Of a stretch of 64,000 nucleotides of DNA, positions 20,690 through 31,085 are shown piece by piece (positions within the stretch are counted from its first letter, which is position 1; each line of letters starts with the position of its first letter). A program made the position numbers and the translations under genes. The stretch spans positions 103,957 to 167,956 of the forward strand of contig JFHB01000051.1 in NCBI GenBank assembly GCA_000729835.1, given 5' to 3'. The notes beneath the pieces are model-generated. The model ran no database searches, was not told the origin of the DNA, and worked only from the letters and a program-made list of their open reading frames with translations. Source of the DNA: Atkinsonella hypoxylon. Lineage: Eukaryota > Ascomycota > Sordariomycetes > Hypocreales > Clavicipitaceae.

Positions 20690-22122
20690 ACTGGTCCCGA
20701 TGATCGCGGCGGTTTGTTCAAGGCATTGGCATGGGCTTTACTCAGAGGATTTTCATGAGGTTTGAAAAGCGATATTCTGGTAGCAGGCCAGCTGGATAAG
20801 CAGTGGGTGGTGTTTCGATCTTCGGGTATAGTGTGCGCCGCAAGAAGTCTTGGTTGGGTTTGCGCCAGAGTCGGATTTGAATGGAATACTCGAGGGTCTG
20901 GCGCCGAGGAATTCTTGCGAGACAAATCGCGAATAGCCCAAAGAAATGTTTTTTTTTTTGTTGTCGACCTTGGTAAGTTGTTCGAGACAGACAGTTGCAG
21001 AGACAAAGAAGTCTGCTGACGCCCAACAATTACACGGAGTAGAGCGTGGGTTGAGGAAGGCGCAGAGCGGTAACAAGCGGAAGCTTTGAAGGTTACGACG
21101 AGCACACTCAACGGAGTCTCATACGCCATGGGCGCCAGGCGCCAGGTGCCAGGCGCAGTTGCCGGGGCAAGTTGATGAACCAGACCCTTGCAAGCATGGA
21201 CTGGATAACATGGACTGGATGCAGTAGAGTGGAGGCAGTGGAGTGGAGGCAGGAGGCAAGTGGCAAGTGGCAGGCGGCAGGCGCGGGCGGCAGGCGGGAT
21301 CAACTTGACCCCTTTGACTGGGACAACAACGGCCAGGCAACGCCCCCCACTTTAGCAGAGTACCTTAAAAGTACCTCAAATTAATTAAAGCACTACACAT
21401 ATTAAGAAGTGTCGAGAAGTAGAGAAATACCTAGGACATCTGCTTGATTTCCGTTAGGTCTCCACTTGGAGGTTTCACGCCATTGGTCCGTAATTATGAG
21501 AACGGTAGCTTATTCGTTTTGTCGCATTGAGTGCATAAAGCGGCATTAATGCAAAGAGCAGCAAAGAGCAGCAAAGAGTTAAAAAGGATTTTTCCAGCAT
21601 TTTTAAAGTTCATCAGCCTCCCGACCCGCGAAAGCCAGCTAGCCAACTACGGTACGCGACTCGGTTCATTCTGGAAGTCCCCGAAATGGACGTAGCACCA
21701 CCTAAACTGCCAGGTGGTCTGCCCTCCCACAGCTGCGAGATACCAGCTTCGTACAAACCTGAATCTCTTCACAGTCACGTCAACTAGTGGTTCCTGGCTG
21801 GGAGGGGCCAAAGTTCCCACTCTCAATGGCCATCATCAAGTGGGTATTCCCGGCAAGCGACAATTCTAAAATTTTAACGGCCCTCGTGACTACTAGCAAG
21901 TTTCGTCACGAGACTACTTAAGATGGTAGGGACATGCCATGGTAGCTTGTGAGACGCGAACACAGAGAGTGCTCATTGGTCAGTTTGCACGATAAAATCG
22001 CTCATATGCTTTCTCTTCTTCTTTTCTTGCTGGGTTTATGTGGTCGGTCGGCTTGTGGTATAACGCAAGCTGACAACGTTAGATGGGTAACGCCGGGCGC
22101 AGGTGCGAATCCCATGAACGGA
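20690..22122. other. divergent intergenic region with G-rich degenerate repeats
   Basis: These 1.4 kb separate the NIPA-like gene and the M3 peptidase. GGCGCCAGGCGCCAGGTGCC lies at about 21,129-21,148 and a GGAGGCA/GTGGCAA/GGCGGCA run at 21,225-21,300. GCAAAGA-GCA is repeated three times near 21,550-21,580. No gene was supported. Confidence 0.55.
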
Positions 22123-22130
22123 TATAAATA
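22123..22130 (+). promoter_or_regulatory. TATA-like box of the M3 peptidase gene
   Basis: TATAAATA lies 35 bp before the first in-frame ATG (22165) and 80 bp before the second (22210). A start site about 30 bp downstream of it would leave almost no leader for the first ATG, which favours the second. Confidence 0.45.
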
Positions 22131-22209
22131 GATTGGACTTGGTCGTACACCAGAAGAAACTAACATGCCTCTCGCTCGTTTTTACTTAGATTTCCAACAA
22201 AGGCCAAAC

Positions 22210-24510
22210 ATGGCCAGAACCAGGGATATTCCCTCGCCGCTTAAATTCAACCTCACTCCAGCCGAAATAGCTGCCACGGCAAAGAGACTCGTTCAGAAAG
22301 CCAGCGAGGACGTAGACAAGCTTAAATCAACCGTCTCGCCGCAAAATGCAACTTTTGCAAATACGCTCCTCCCCTTGAGTCAGCTCGATAACGAAATGAG
22401 CTATGAAGTCGAGGTCATTGTCCTCCTGGAAAATGTATCTCCCTCGACAGAAGTCCGCAAGGTTGCGTCTGAAGGCGTCAAAGACATACAAGCAGCATTT
22501 GAATCCATCTACAAGAGCGAAGATGTCTTTGCTTTGGTCGATACCGTGGTGAAGCAAAATCCGAGAGACCTGGATGAAGAGTCGGAGCGGCTGCTGGCAG
22601 ATACACACGTTAGATTCATCAACTTGGGACTGAATCTCCCTGATAATATGAAAGAGCGCTTCTCCCAAATTACAAAGCGCAAGACGGATATTCGAGCTAC
22701 TTTTGTGAAGAATCTTGGAGACGACCCAGGGAGTATCTGGAAACACGAACATGAATTAGATGGCATGTCCAGAACCATGCTGGACAGCCTGGACAAGGAC
22801 GAAGAGGGAAGACGCCGCATATCGCTCTACGGTCCGATAGCAAATAAGGTCATGAGACAATGCAGAGTTGAAGAGAGTCGCAAGGAGGTATTTGTTGCCA
22901 GGCAGCGCATGCATCCTGACAACGCAAGCTTGTTCCGGGAAGCGGTCTTGCTGAGAGACGAGTCCGCGCGCATGCTGGGCTACTCCTCATACAGCCACCA
23001 ACTTGTGTCACGCCGCATGATGAAGTCTCCGGAGGCGGTCATGAATCTCCTAAGCGACCTGGCAACGAAACTGGAGCCTCTTGTGCAGCATGAAATGGCA
23101 GCGCTGCAAAAACTCCATGGAGATAGAGGTCCAATTCACTTCTGGGACTTTGTGTACTACGATAACAAGATGCTCGAGGAACGAAAGGTCAACGGTGAGC
23201 TAGTGGCAGAATACTTTCCCGCAGACTTTGTATTGCAGCGGATGCTGGAAATCTTCGAGAAGCTTTTCCACCTTGAGATTGTGGAGCTGGCGGATAGGAG
23301 TGATGACGAGGTTTGGCACAAGGATGTCAAGGTATTTGCAGTCAGAGACTTGGTTGATGGCAGTTTTGTAGGCCATCTGTACATGGATTTGTACCCGAGG
23401 GAGGGCAAGTATAACCACGCTGCTGACTTCAGTGTACGACCGGTGAGTAATCCTGGCAGCCGCACAATATCCTTCAAATGGGATCCATGCTTGGGCGGAA
23501 GTAACTTTTCTGTGTTGATTAGAGCTATATCGATAGTCAGGGTAACTATGTCCCAAGCGCGACCGCCTTGATCTGCAACGTCACTCCCCCGACAAAGAAC
23601 ACGCCCGCTCTCTTGCAGCATTCTGATGTAATCACCATATTCCACGAGCTCGGACACGGTAAGTGGGCCAAAAAAAAATCCGACGAATGCTGTGACACGA
23701 ATGTTGACAGGCCGCCGCAGGGATACATGATCTCATGGGCCGCACCAAGTACGCGCAATTTCATGGATGGCGCGGACGACGGGACTTTGGAGAAGCCCCC
23801 AGCCAACTTCTCGAGTTCTGGTGTTGGCTGCCCGAGACTCTCAAGAACATGAGCTGCCACTATTCGCATCTTTCAGCGCAGTACGAAGACTACTGGCGCT
23901 CCGTGAACCCGGACAAGTCCCGACTTCCAGAGAAGCATATGCCGGACGAGGTAGTGTCGAAACTGGTTGCAGCTAAGAAGGTAAACGAGGGTATCTCCGC
24001 AGCACGTCAAATCGGACTGAGTCTTTTTGACATGAAGGTTCATAATCCATCGTGCCACGAAGAGCTAGAGAAGATGGACATTGCCAAGGAGTACTATGAT
24101 TGCATCACGAGGTTCTCTGGACTGCAGGGCCCGGCAAACGTGAGTGCCATAGGACACGGGTATGCCACTACGCCGCATTTTATATGGGGCCAGGAAGCCA
24201 ACTATTACAGTTACTTGTCGTACGTGCTGGGAAACCCGATACTTGCAGGTGTTCTCTTAACCGGGGGATAAAGATCTTACGTGGCCTATGCTAACCTGTG
24301 GATAGAACACGCATGCTGGCGGCCGACATGTGGAAGACATGTTTCGCCAAGAATCCCATGAGTCCGGAGGCAGGGCTGAGGTACCGCCAGATGGTGCTGG
24401 ATAAGGGCGGCAGTATGGACGAGGGCAAGATGGTGGCTGCTTTCTTGGGACGAGAACCTAATTCAGAGGCTTATCTGGAACATATTGGACTGAAAGATCT
24501 GGCGAAATGA
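22210..24510 (+). CDS. M3 family metallo-oligopeptidase (thimet oligopeptidase / saccharolysin-like)
   Basis: This gene has four exons and encodes 690 aa: 22210-23442, 23523-23658, 23721-24219 and 24306-24510. Members of family M3 are zinc enzymes that cut short peptides in the cytosol and mitochondria. The zinc motif HELGH is at about residues 452-456, directly before intron 2, and the third ligand Glu lies in DFGEAPSQLLEFW (about 481). The substrate-binding block HGYATTPHFIWGQEANYYSY and the end GREPNSEAYLEHIGLKDLAK also fit. All joins close the frame; exon 4 resumes STRMLAADMW. An in-frame ATG at 22165 would add 15 residues, but the TATA box position favours 22210. The residue before the first zinc His and the HELGH variant (rather than HEFGH) are within family limits. 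Confidence 0.9.
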
Positions 24511-24822
24511 GGAGTGCAGTCTGGATCGAAACAAGGAATATAATCTACCAGAATCGTCTCTGAGAGAATATATAATACTTCAAGGCATGAATAAAAAAAA
24601 AAAAAAAAAAAAAAGGCATTGTGCGAACAATCGATTGATATGAACACAAGTTAGTTATTTATACACACACACCCAATATGCTCAGAGACCCACCCACCAC
24701 AAACTCCAAACTCCCATCACCGACCACAACCCGACACGACCACCCATCCCGCAACCCAGAACCCAGTCCACAACCGCCGTCAATTGAGAGGCTCGCACGG
24801 CCTCGAGCCCTTCGATCCAACC
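24511..24822. other. short intergenic region with A-run
   Basis: This 312-bp gap holds an AATAAA-like signal followed by an A-run of about 24 nt at 24,591-24,614, then the DHODH promoter, rich in CCCAC-type repeats. No gene was seen. Confidence 0.6.
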
Positions 24823-26223
24823 ATGTCTACCTCTGCACTCCGATCAAGACTTGCCTCCCGCAGCCTCCCAGGCCTACGCGCAACACCAGCCCGCCCGTCC
24901 TTGGCCAAAGCACGACGACAAGCTACCACCGCGACGAATGCCTCGGTCCAGGCTGGCCGCGCAAAGGCAGTCTTGTACGGCAGCGCGCTCGCCGCCACAG
25001 CCTACATCGCGTATTTGTATACAACGGACACCAGAGCATTCATCCACCGATATATCGTGCCACGCCTAATTCGAGTGGTGTACCCGGACGCCGAGGAAGC
25101 TCACCATGCCGGCACTGCGGCCCTGAAGGTGCTTCACGAGTTTGGACTGGCGCCCCGCGAGAGGGGAAGCTCTCTGCGTACACCAGAGCTGTCGACGTCC
25201 GTGTTCGGCACGCAATTGAGCAACCCCGTTGGCATCTCCGCTGGCCTCGACAAGGACGGCGAAATTGCCGATGTGCTCTTTGGCTTTGGTGCAGGCGTCG
25301 TAGAGATCGGCGGCATCACGCCGCTGCCACAAGAGGGGAACCCCAAACCGCGTGTCTTCCGAGTTCCTTCCACAGATGGCATGGTGAACCGCTACGGACT
25401 GAACTCGAAAGGCGCCGACGATGTGGCCAGACGTCTGAGGGATAGACTCCGTAGGTTTGCACGATCTCTGGGCGTGACGGAGCAAGAAGTCCTCGATGGA
25501 GCAGCCAGCGTCCCGCCTGGAAGTTTACAAGCAGGCAGACTGCTCGCCGTCCAGATTGCGAAGAACAAGGAAACAGACGAGCGGGATGAAAGGGCTGTTG
25601 CAAACGACTACGTGTACTGCGTGTCGAGGCTGGCTCCGTACGCCGACATTGTTGTCGTCAACGTGAGCAGCCCCAACACCCCGGGGCTTCGAGATCTGCA
25701 GGCCACAGGGCCCCTGACCAGACTTCTGTCTGCAGTCGTCAGGGAGGCCGCGCGGACGGACAGAAAGGCACCGCCCAAGGTCATGGTCAAGGTGTCGCCA
25801 GACGAAGACGAAGATGTGCAACTAGAAGGCATCGTGGAGGCAGTACAGCGCAGCGGCGTTGATGGCATCATCGTCGGAAACACCACCAAGAGAAGAACAG
25901 GCTTGGTCCCAAATGGCGTTCAGCTGTCGACCAAGGAGCAGAGAGCACTCATGGAGACGGGTGGTTACTCTGGCCCGGCCATGTTTGACCGCACCTTGAA
26001 CTTGGTTGGACGGTATCGGAAGATGCTGGATCAGACGTCTGGGTTATCGGCAGATTGTCAAAAAGTCCTTTTTGCGACGGGAGGGATCACGAATGGAGAA
26101 CAAGCGTTGAAGGTGTTGAATGCCGGTGCTAGCGTGGCCATGGTGTACACGGGAATGGTGTACGGGGGACCAGGCACCATGACGAGAATCAAGAGCGAGA
26201 TGAAGAGTCTATTGGAAAAATAG
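24823..26223 (+). CDS. DHODH: dihydroorotate dehydrogenase, class 2, mitochondrial
   Basis: This is a single-exon gene of 466 aa. The enzyme oxidises dihydroorotate to orotate in pyrimidine synthesis and passes electrons to ubiquinone at the mitochondrial inner membrane. Residues 1-35 are Arg/Ser/Ala-rich, like a mitochondrial presequence. A membrane anchor follows (AVLYGSALAATAYIAYLYTT, about 49-68), the mark of class 2. The barrel carries NPVGISAGLDKDGEIADVLF, the class 2 catalytic-serine segment VNVSSPNTPGLRDLQ (about 279-293) and the FMN-binding FATGGITNGEQAL. Two inserts (around residues 205-265) make it longer than the bacterial enzyme. The frame is open back to 24,784, but MSTSALRSRLASRSL at 24,823 starts the presequence. 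The 3' flank is a purine-only A/G tract of about 65 nt. Confidence 0.95.
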   Translation: MSTSALRSRLASRSLPGLRATPARPSLAKARRQATTATNASVQAGRAKAVLYGSALAATAYIAYLYTTDTRAFIHRYIVPRLIRVVYPDAEEAHHAGTAALKVLHEFGLAPRERGSSLRTPELSTSVFGTQLSNPVGISAGLDKDGEIADVLFGFGAGVVEIGGITPLPQEGNPKPRVFRVPSTDGMVNRYGLNSKGADDVARRLRDRLRRFARSLGVTEQEVLDGAASVPPGSLQAGRLLAVQIAKNKETDERDERAVANDYVYCVSRLAPYADIVVVNVSSPNTPGLRDLQATGPLTRLLSAVVREAARTDRKAPPKVMVKVSPDEDEDVQLEGIVEAVQRSGVDGIIVGNTTKRRTGLVPNGVQLSTKEQRALMETGGYSGPAMFDRTLNLVGRYRKMLDQTSGLSADCQKVLFATGGITNGEQALKVLNAGASVAMVYTGMVYGGPGTMTRIKSEMKSLLEK

Positions 26224-26737
26224 AGCAGGAACCAATTTCGAAAAAAGAAAAAAAAGAAAAAAAAGAAAGAAAAAGAAAGAAAAAAGAAAGAAAAAAAGCC
26301 CAAGATACATGCACTGATAGTCAGACAGAAGCTATCGATTGCATAAGGGATGGCATTATTAACCGTTGATCTCGTGATGCATCGGACACGGATACTCCGC
26401 TTCTTGCTCTTGACGTATCAACATGGTTTACAAATGCATGTCTGCACAACCAGACGGCACAATCACACCTTGTCTGTAGCCACTGTGCCACTGTGCCACT
26501 GTGCCATTATTGCTACACTGCCATCTGATCGCAACACTGAGGTCGATCGGGGGGCGGGGAAGCAACGATCGTCGCGCAAACCACCGAACATGGGTGTTCC
26601 AAGCATGAACCACGAGATTTCTCAAACATGCTCCGTGCCATGTGCTATGACAAATAACCTGTTCTCAGCACGGAACCACAACCCTTCAGATGATATGAAA
26701 AAGTAAAACCTCCAATCCAATCCAGACCAAATGCAAC
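26224..26737. other. intergenic, purine tract and GH92 promoter
   Basis: A run of only A and G (AAAAAAGAAAG units) covers about 26,239-26,297. CACTGTGC is repeated at about 26,484-26,505. No gene was supported. An out-of-frame ATG at 26,731 sits 7 nt before the GH92 start. Confidence 0.55.
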
Positions 26738-29317
26738 ATGCATGCCCTCACCACATACCGTCTTACACATATATCACTCATTGCCGCAGCCACACTCGCA
26801 CATCAGCACAGCAGCCCAGCTTCCCAGGCATATCATCGCGACGCGCACGAACTCCAGTATGTGAACCCTCTGATCGGAACGCGAGGCACCGTGCCCGACA
26901 GCAACGGCGGCATGATCCCTTCCGTGTGTCCCCCATTCGGCATGTCGCGCTGGACACCGCAGACCCGGGAGAACTACATCTCGCAAGTGTCCTACTCAGA
27001 CATGGACACGCGGATGCACGGATTTCAAGCGACGCATCAGCCGGCGATCTGGATGGGCGAGCAGGGCCAGGTTGCTCTCGCGCCGGGCCTTTTACGCGGG
27101 CAGAACGAGAGCCACGTTCGTACGCGCTTCCACGAGCGAGGCCTCGCATTCCGAAAGGAGGATGAGGTGAGTACCCCGTATGTGTACGAGGTTCTCTTGG
27201 ATGCCGACTCTGCGGGCACGTTTAACTGGGACTTGACGGAGGAGTGGGCTTACGAGCAATTTGGCCAAGGATGCCCCCCGTGTCCAGGAGGGATGGGCAC
27301 CGTGCCGGACTCTGTGCGAGCAGGAAGTGGTGGGCGGGAGAGGAAGAGGAAGAGAAAGAGGGATGAAGTAAGTTGGAGGAATGCGTTTGAGAGGAGAGAG
27401 TCTCCTCGGGATGTGTCACGGAATTCCACAGAGTATGTGCACGCCATCAGGGTCGCCATGTCAGCTACGTCCCATGTAGGACATATCCGATTCGACTTCC
27501 AGGACAACTCGGGCAGCGAGGAGGATCTCGAGCCCTACATTGTCTTACAAGCCACGCGGTTCAACTCAACCGGCCACGTGGAAATCGATCTCGAGAGACA
27601 AGAGGTTTCGGGGAGCAATACCCAACGACAAGACTACGCCCTCGGCCCAGACCATCCGGCTAACTTTCGAGCCTTCTTCGTATCGCGCTTCTCAAGCCCC
27701 ATTCAGTCCTACGGGACATCAAAAGGGGGCTATATCCAGCCGCGATCCAAGAAGCTCGAGAGCAAAGACGCAAGCGCCTACGTGACATTCCCCTCGTCAC
27801 AAAGGAGGATCGAGATCCGCACCGCAGTATCCTTCATCAGCGTAGAGCAAGCGAGGCGGAACCTTGACCTCGAGATCCCAGACGGCCAGTTCTTCGAGTC
27901 CACGATCCAGCACACAAAGACCGCGTGGCTTGACAAGCTCGGCAGGATAAAAATCCGCGGCGTGAACAAGACCGACCTGGCGCACGACCAGCGAACCGTC
28001 TTTTACACGGGGCTCTTCCACGCCCTCCAGTATCCAAATGACTTCTCCGAGCCGACGAGCACGCGCGAGAGCGCCGCGAGGAGATTCTACAGCGGCTACA
28101 CGGATAGCGTGCACGAGGAAAACGACTCGTACTACCAGTCCTGGTCTATATGGGATACCTACCGCGCAGAGCATGCCGTCCTCACACTTCTGGCCCCGGA
28201 GCGCGTCGACTCCATGATGCGCAGCCTGCTGCGCATCTTCGACTGGTCGGGCCGCCTGCCCATCTGGGCCAACATGGTCGAGACAAACATCATGATAGCC
28301 ACGAACGCGGACGTCGTCATCGCCAACGCCCTCACCCGCGGCTTCTCTGGCTTCTCCATCCAAATGGCCTGGAAAGCCGTGTGGAAGAACGCCTACGTGC
28401 CGCCCGACAAGGACACAGAACTCCTCTACTTCGACCGCGAGCCGTACACCCCCCACGAGGCAAGAGCAGGTCTAACAAGCTATCTCCATCACGGATACGT
28501 CGACAACGACCGCTGGGCCGAGGCAGCCAGCAGGACGCTGGACTACTCGCTCAACGATTACGCAGGCGCAGTGGTAGCACGCTACGCGGGCGACAACGCC
28601 TCGGCAAGCGACCTGATGCGCCGCAGCAGGAACTACAGAAACCTATGGAACCACGAGACGGAGTTTATGCAGACGCGCAACTCGAACGGGTCCTTCGCCC
28701 GGGACGACTGGGGGTGGACCGAGGGAGACAAATGGATCTACACCTTTGACGTGATGCATGATCCAGCCGGCCTGGCCTCTCTCTTCAAGCACGGCAAGGC
28801 GGGCATGCGGGAGAAGCTCGACAGGCACTTCTCCGAGGGCCACAATCAGCACAGCAACGAGCCCTCGCATCACGTCCCCTATTTGTACGCTGCGATAGGA
28901 TACCCCGTGCGTTCGGCCGACGTCATTCGCCAGATTGCGTGGACCGAGTACAACAACACGGCCGCGGGCCTAAGTGGTAATGAGGACCTGGGGCAAATGA
29001 GCGCGTGGTACGTCTTTTCCGCACTCGGCTTCTACCCTCTTAACCCTGCGAGTGATGAATACGTCGTTGGCACACCCTTCTTCGACAAGGTTGAGATGCG
29101 GCTTCCTGCACGTCCTGGTACGCCCGGGGGGCGTACACTTACCATCTCTGCACCTGGCGCGGGGACGCAGGGCAAGAAGTATATTCGAGGACTCAAGATG
29201 GATGGCCGGAAGATGGAGAGGCCGGTGCTGAAGCATGGCGATATTGTGGAGGCTACGCGTATCGAGTTTGACATGAGTGACGCTCCAACACGGTGGGGAT
29301 CAAAAGACACCTTGTAG
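26738..29317 (+). CDS. GH92 alpha-1,2-mannosidase, probably secreted
   Basis: This is a single-exon gene of 859 aa. Glycoside hydrolase family 92 enzymes are calcium-dependent exo-acting alpha-mannosidases that trim mannose from N-glycans and fungal cell-wall mannans. A short hydrophobic N-terminus (about residues 10-22) may be a signal peptide. Family blocks include YVNPLIGTRGTVPDSNGGMI, HGFQATHQPAIWMG, then YYQSWSIWDTYRAEHAVLTL, and the strongly conserved SGNEDLGQMSAWYVFSALGF near residue 750. An unusual basic insert, GGRERKRKRKRDEVSWRNAF, lies near residue 195. No intron is needed. The out-of-frame ATG 7 nt upstream might weaken initiation. Length and order fit fungal GH92. Substrate linkage is inferred from the family. 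Confidence 0.92.
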   Translation: MHALTTYRLTHISLIAAATLAHQHSSPASQAYHRDAHELQYVNPLIGTRGTVPDSNGGMIPSVCPPFGMSRWTPQTRENYISQVSYSDMDTRMHGFQATHQPAIWMGEQGQVALAPGLLRGQNESHVRTRFHERGLAFRKEDEVSTPYVYEVLLDADSAGTFNWDLTEEWAYEQFGQGCPPCPGGMGTVPDSVRAGSGGRERKRKRKRDEVSWRNAFERRESPRDVSRNSTEYVHAIRVAMSATSHVGHIRFDFQDNSGSEEDLEPYIVLQATRFNSTGHVEIDLERQEVSGSNTQRQDYALGPDHPANFRAFFVSRFSSPIQSYGTSKGGYIQPRSKKLESKDASAYVTFPSSQRRIEIRTAVSFISVEQARRNLDLEIPDGQFFESTIQHTKTAWLDKLGRIKIRGVNKTDLAHDQRTVFYTGLFHALQYPNDFSEPTSTRESAARRFYSGYTDSVHEENDSYYQSWSIWDTYRAEHAVLTLLAPERVDSMMRSLLRIFDWSGRLPIWANMVETNIMIATNADVVIANALTRGFSGFSIQMAWKAVWKNAYVPPDKDTELLYFDREPYTPHEARAGLTSYLHHGYVDNDRWAEAASRTLDYSLNDYAGAVVARYAGDNASASDLMRRSRNYRNLWNHETEFMQTRNSNGSFARDDWGWTEGDKWIYTFDVMHDPAGLASLFKHGKAGMREKLDRHFSEGHNQHSNEPSHHVPYLYAAIGYPVRSADVIRQIAWTEYNNTAAGLSGNEDLGQMSAWYVFSALGFYPLNPASDEYVVGTPFFDKVEMRLPARPGTPGGRTLTISAPGAGTQGKKYIRGLKMDGRKMERPVLKHGDIVEATRIEFDMSDAPTRWGSKDTL

Positions 29318-29518
29318 ATTTGGCTTTTTTTTTTCTTTTTTTTTCCTCGTTAGGGGAAAGGCGGGTTGATCATTTTGAATTACTGCCTACTTCTCGGGAA
29401 TATGTATATATATATATGTCTTACCAGCAAAGGGTCTATTTCGTCGTCCTACCTTCTCATTATCTGCCCACTTTTCCCCAGATTTATGTCATTGTCACTT
29501 CGTGGCATTGAGAATTCG

Positions 29519-31085
29519 TCAGTGTGGTCCGTTGAATATGGCTCCTATGGCCTTGCCTCCTCGAAGAACTTCCATGTCACTGTGGCGAGAGCCCACGACT
29601 GTGAGCCCGATGGGAAGACCGCATTGGCCTTTGAAACCCGGCACGTTCATGGCAGGAACGTGGAGTATAGTCCACATGGTGCAGAATATCTTGTCCTTGT
29701 CAGTGCCCAACCATCATTTTAGACTGGACAGAAGACTCACGGCCGTGCCTGTATTTTGCAGGCCCTCGGGCGCTTCATCAATAGCACTTGGTGTGATGAT
29801 GATGTCGTAAGTTTGGGCTATTTGATCCCATTCGGCCCGTAGCCTCGCGATACCGTCGTAGGCCTCAAGAATCTCCTTCGCGCTGGGCAGCTTTGGGTTT
29901 TCTAGGAGCGCCACGATGTCAACGTGTATTTTCTTCTTGTCTTCGCGGTACTCTATCCCAATCCCAAACAAGCCTTCTCAGCATATCAGCCATGTATAGT
30001 GTTGTGGCACATGTTTCGCTTACTCGACAGGAACGCAGCACGGGCCTCTGCAGCTACGACGGTCTCTCTCCAATCGGAACATTTCGAGAAGTCTTTGGGC
30101 AGCTCAACATCTTCGATTTGCCCGCCGTGGCTTTTGAGGAGTCTCTGGGCCGAGTCCCAGGCGGCACGCGTCCCAGGACCGGCATTAGGCCATATATGGG
30201 TCTTGATAAAGGCGATTTTTGCTCCTGCAACTGACATTGGCTTCAACGTTTCGGCCGCGAGGGAGTCTAGTCGGAACAGCCTGGCCAGCATCTCGATATC
30301 CTCAACGGTCCGCGCATAGAAGCCTGGTGTGTCTGCTGAGATAGAGAACCTACCGACACCCTCGGTTGAGATTGTTCCCCAAGTGGGCTGCATCATGTTA
30401 GCATGCCATAAGAAGTCTGTTAACGGCTCGAATGTCTTCTTGCTATACCTTGAAGCCGTAGCACCCATTTAAGGAGCCTGGTCGTACGATGCTTCCTCCA
30501 GTCTGAGTGCCGATTGTAAGGGGCACCTGTGAGTCTGCTACAGCAGCCGCTGATCCCGAAGAAGATCCCCCTGGAGTATGTTTGGGGTTGCTTGGGTTAG
30601 TGCATGGTCCTCCTTCTGTCATGGAAGCAAATTCAGTGGTGGCCGTCTTGCCGAATATTATCGCGCCAGCCGAGCGAAGGATGCTTACAACGGCAGAGTC
30701 GGCGGCGGCGTTTCCATCGTGCGCATGCAAACGTGAGTAGTACCTGGTTGGCATATCTGGAGTAAGACTTATAGTTAGCCAGCCGCAAATTCCACAGAAC
30801 ATTGTCAACATCACGCGGACCTTTGGTCAAAAAGATGTCCTTGATTCCAACAGCAACACCGTGGAGTGGGCCTCTTTTTTCAAGAGGCAGCGCATCCAGC
30901 ATTCTGGCTTGCTCCATTACAGCCTTTTCATCCAAATAAACCCATGCTCTGACTTGGAAATCTCGGTCTCTCACTCTGTCCAGAAGAGTCTGTGCATAGT
31001 CTTGCGCGGAAATGTGATTCTGCCTTATCAGCTCGGCTGCTTGGGTAGCAGACAGTCTAAACAAGTCTGATTCAGAAACCGCCAT
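29519..31085 (-). CDS. amidase signature family hydrolase
   Basis: This gene has five exons and encodes about 441 aa: 31085-30821, 30756-30449, 30387-30024, 29952-29741 and 29695-29519. These enzymes hydrolyse amides with a Ser-cisSer-Lys triad. The Lys is 82 in GVAVGIKDIFLTK, the cis-Ser is 153/154 in HTPGGSSSGSAAAVA, and the nucleophile is Ser177 in TIGTQTGGSIVRPGS. The C-terminus has IIITPSAIDEAPEGL and WTILHVPAMNVPGF. Intron 1 uses a weak donor (GTCCGC) but the join LTK-DMPTRYYSR matches the family. Exon 4 could start 24 nt earlier, and exon 5 could start 6 nt later, both in frame, so the model is approximate there. The substrate is unknown, and no neighbouring gene suggests one. Confidence 0.87.

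Noticed and set aside
22040..22120. tRNA-like sequence with GGTGCGAATCC and arms resembling D and anticodon stems
   Set aside because: The B box has one mismatch, but the T stem fails to pair and no acceptor stem forms. It could be a tRNA relic, but I cannot support a tRNA gene.
26738..31085. GH92 mannosidase and amidase as part of a catabolic or secondary-metabolite cluster
   Set aside because: The neighbours are housekeeping genes, and no synthase, transporter or cluster regulator lies nearby.
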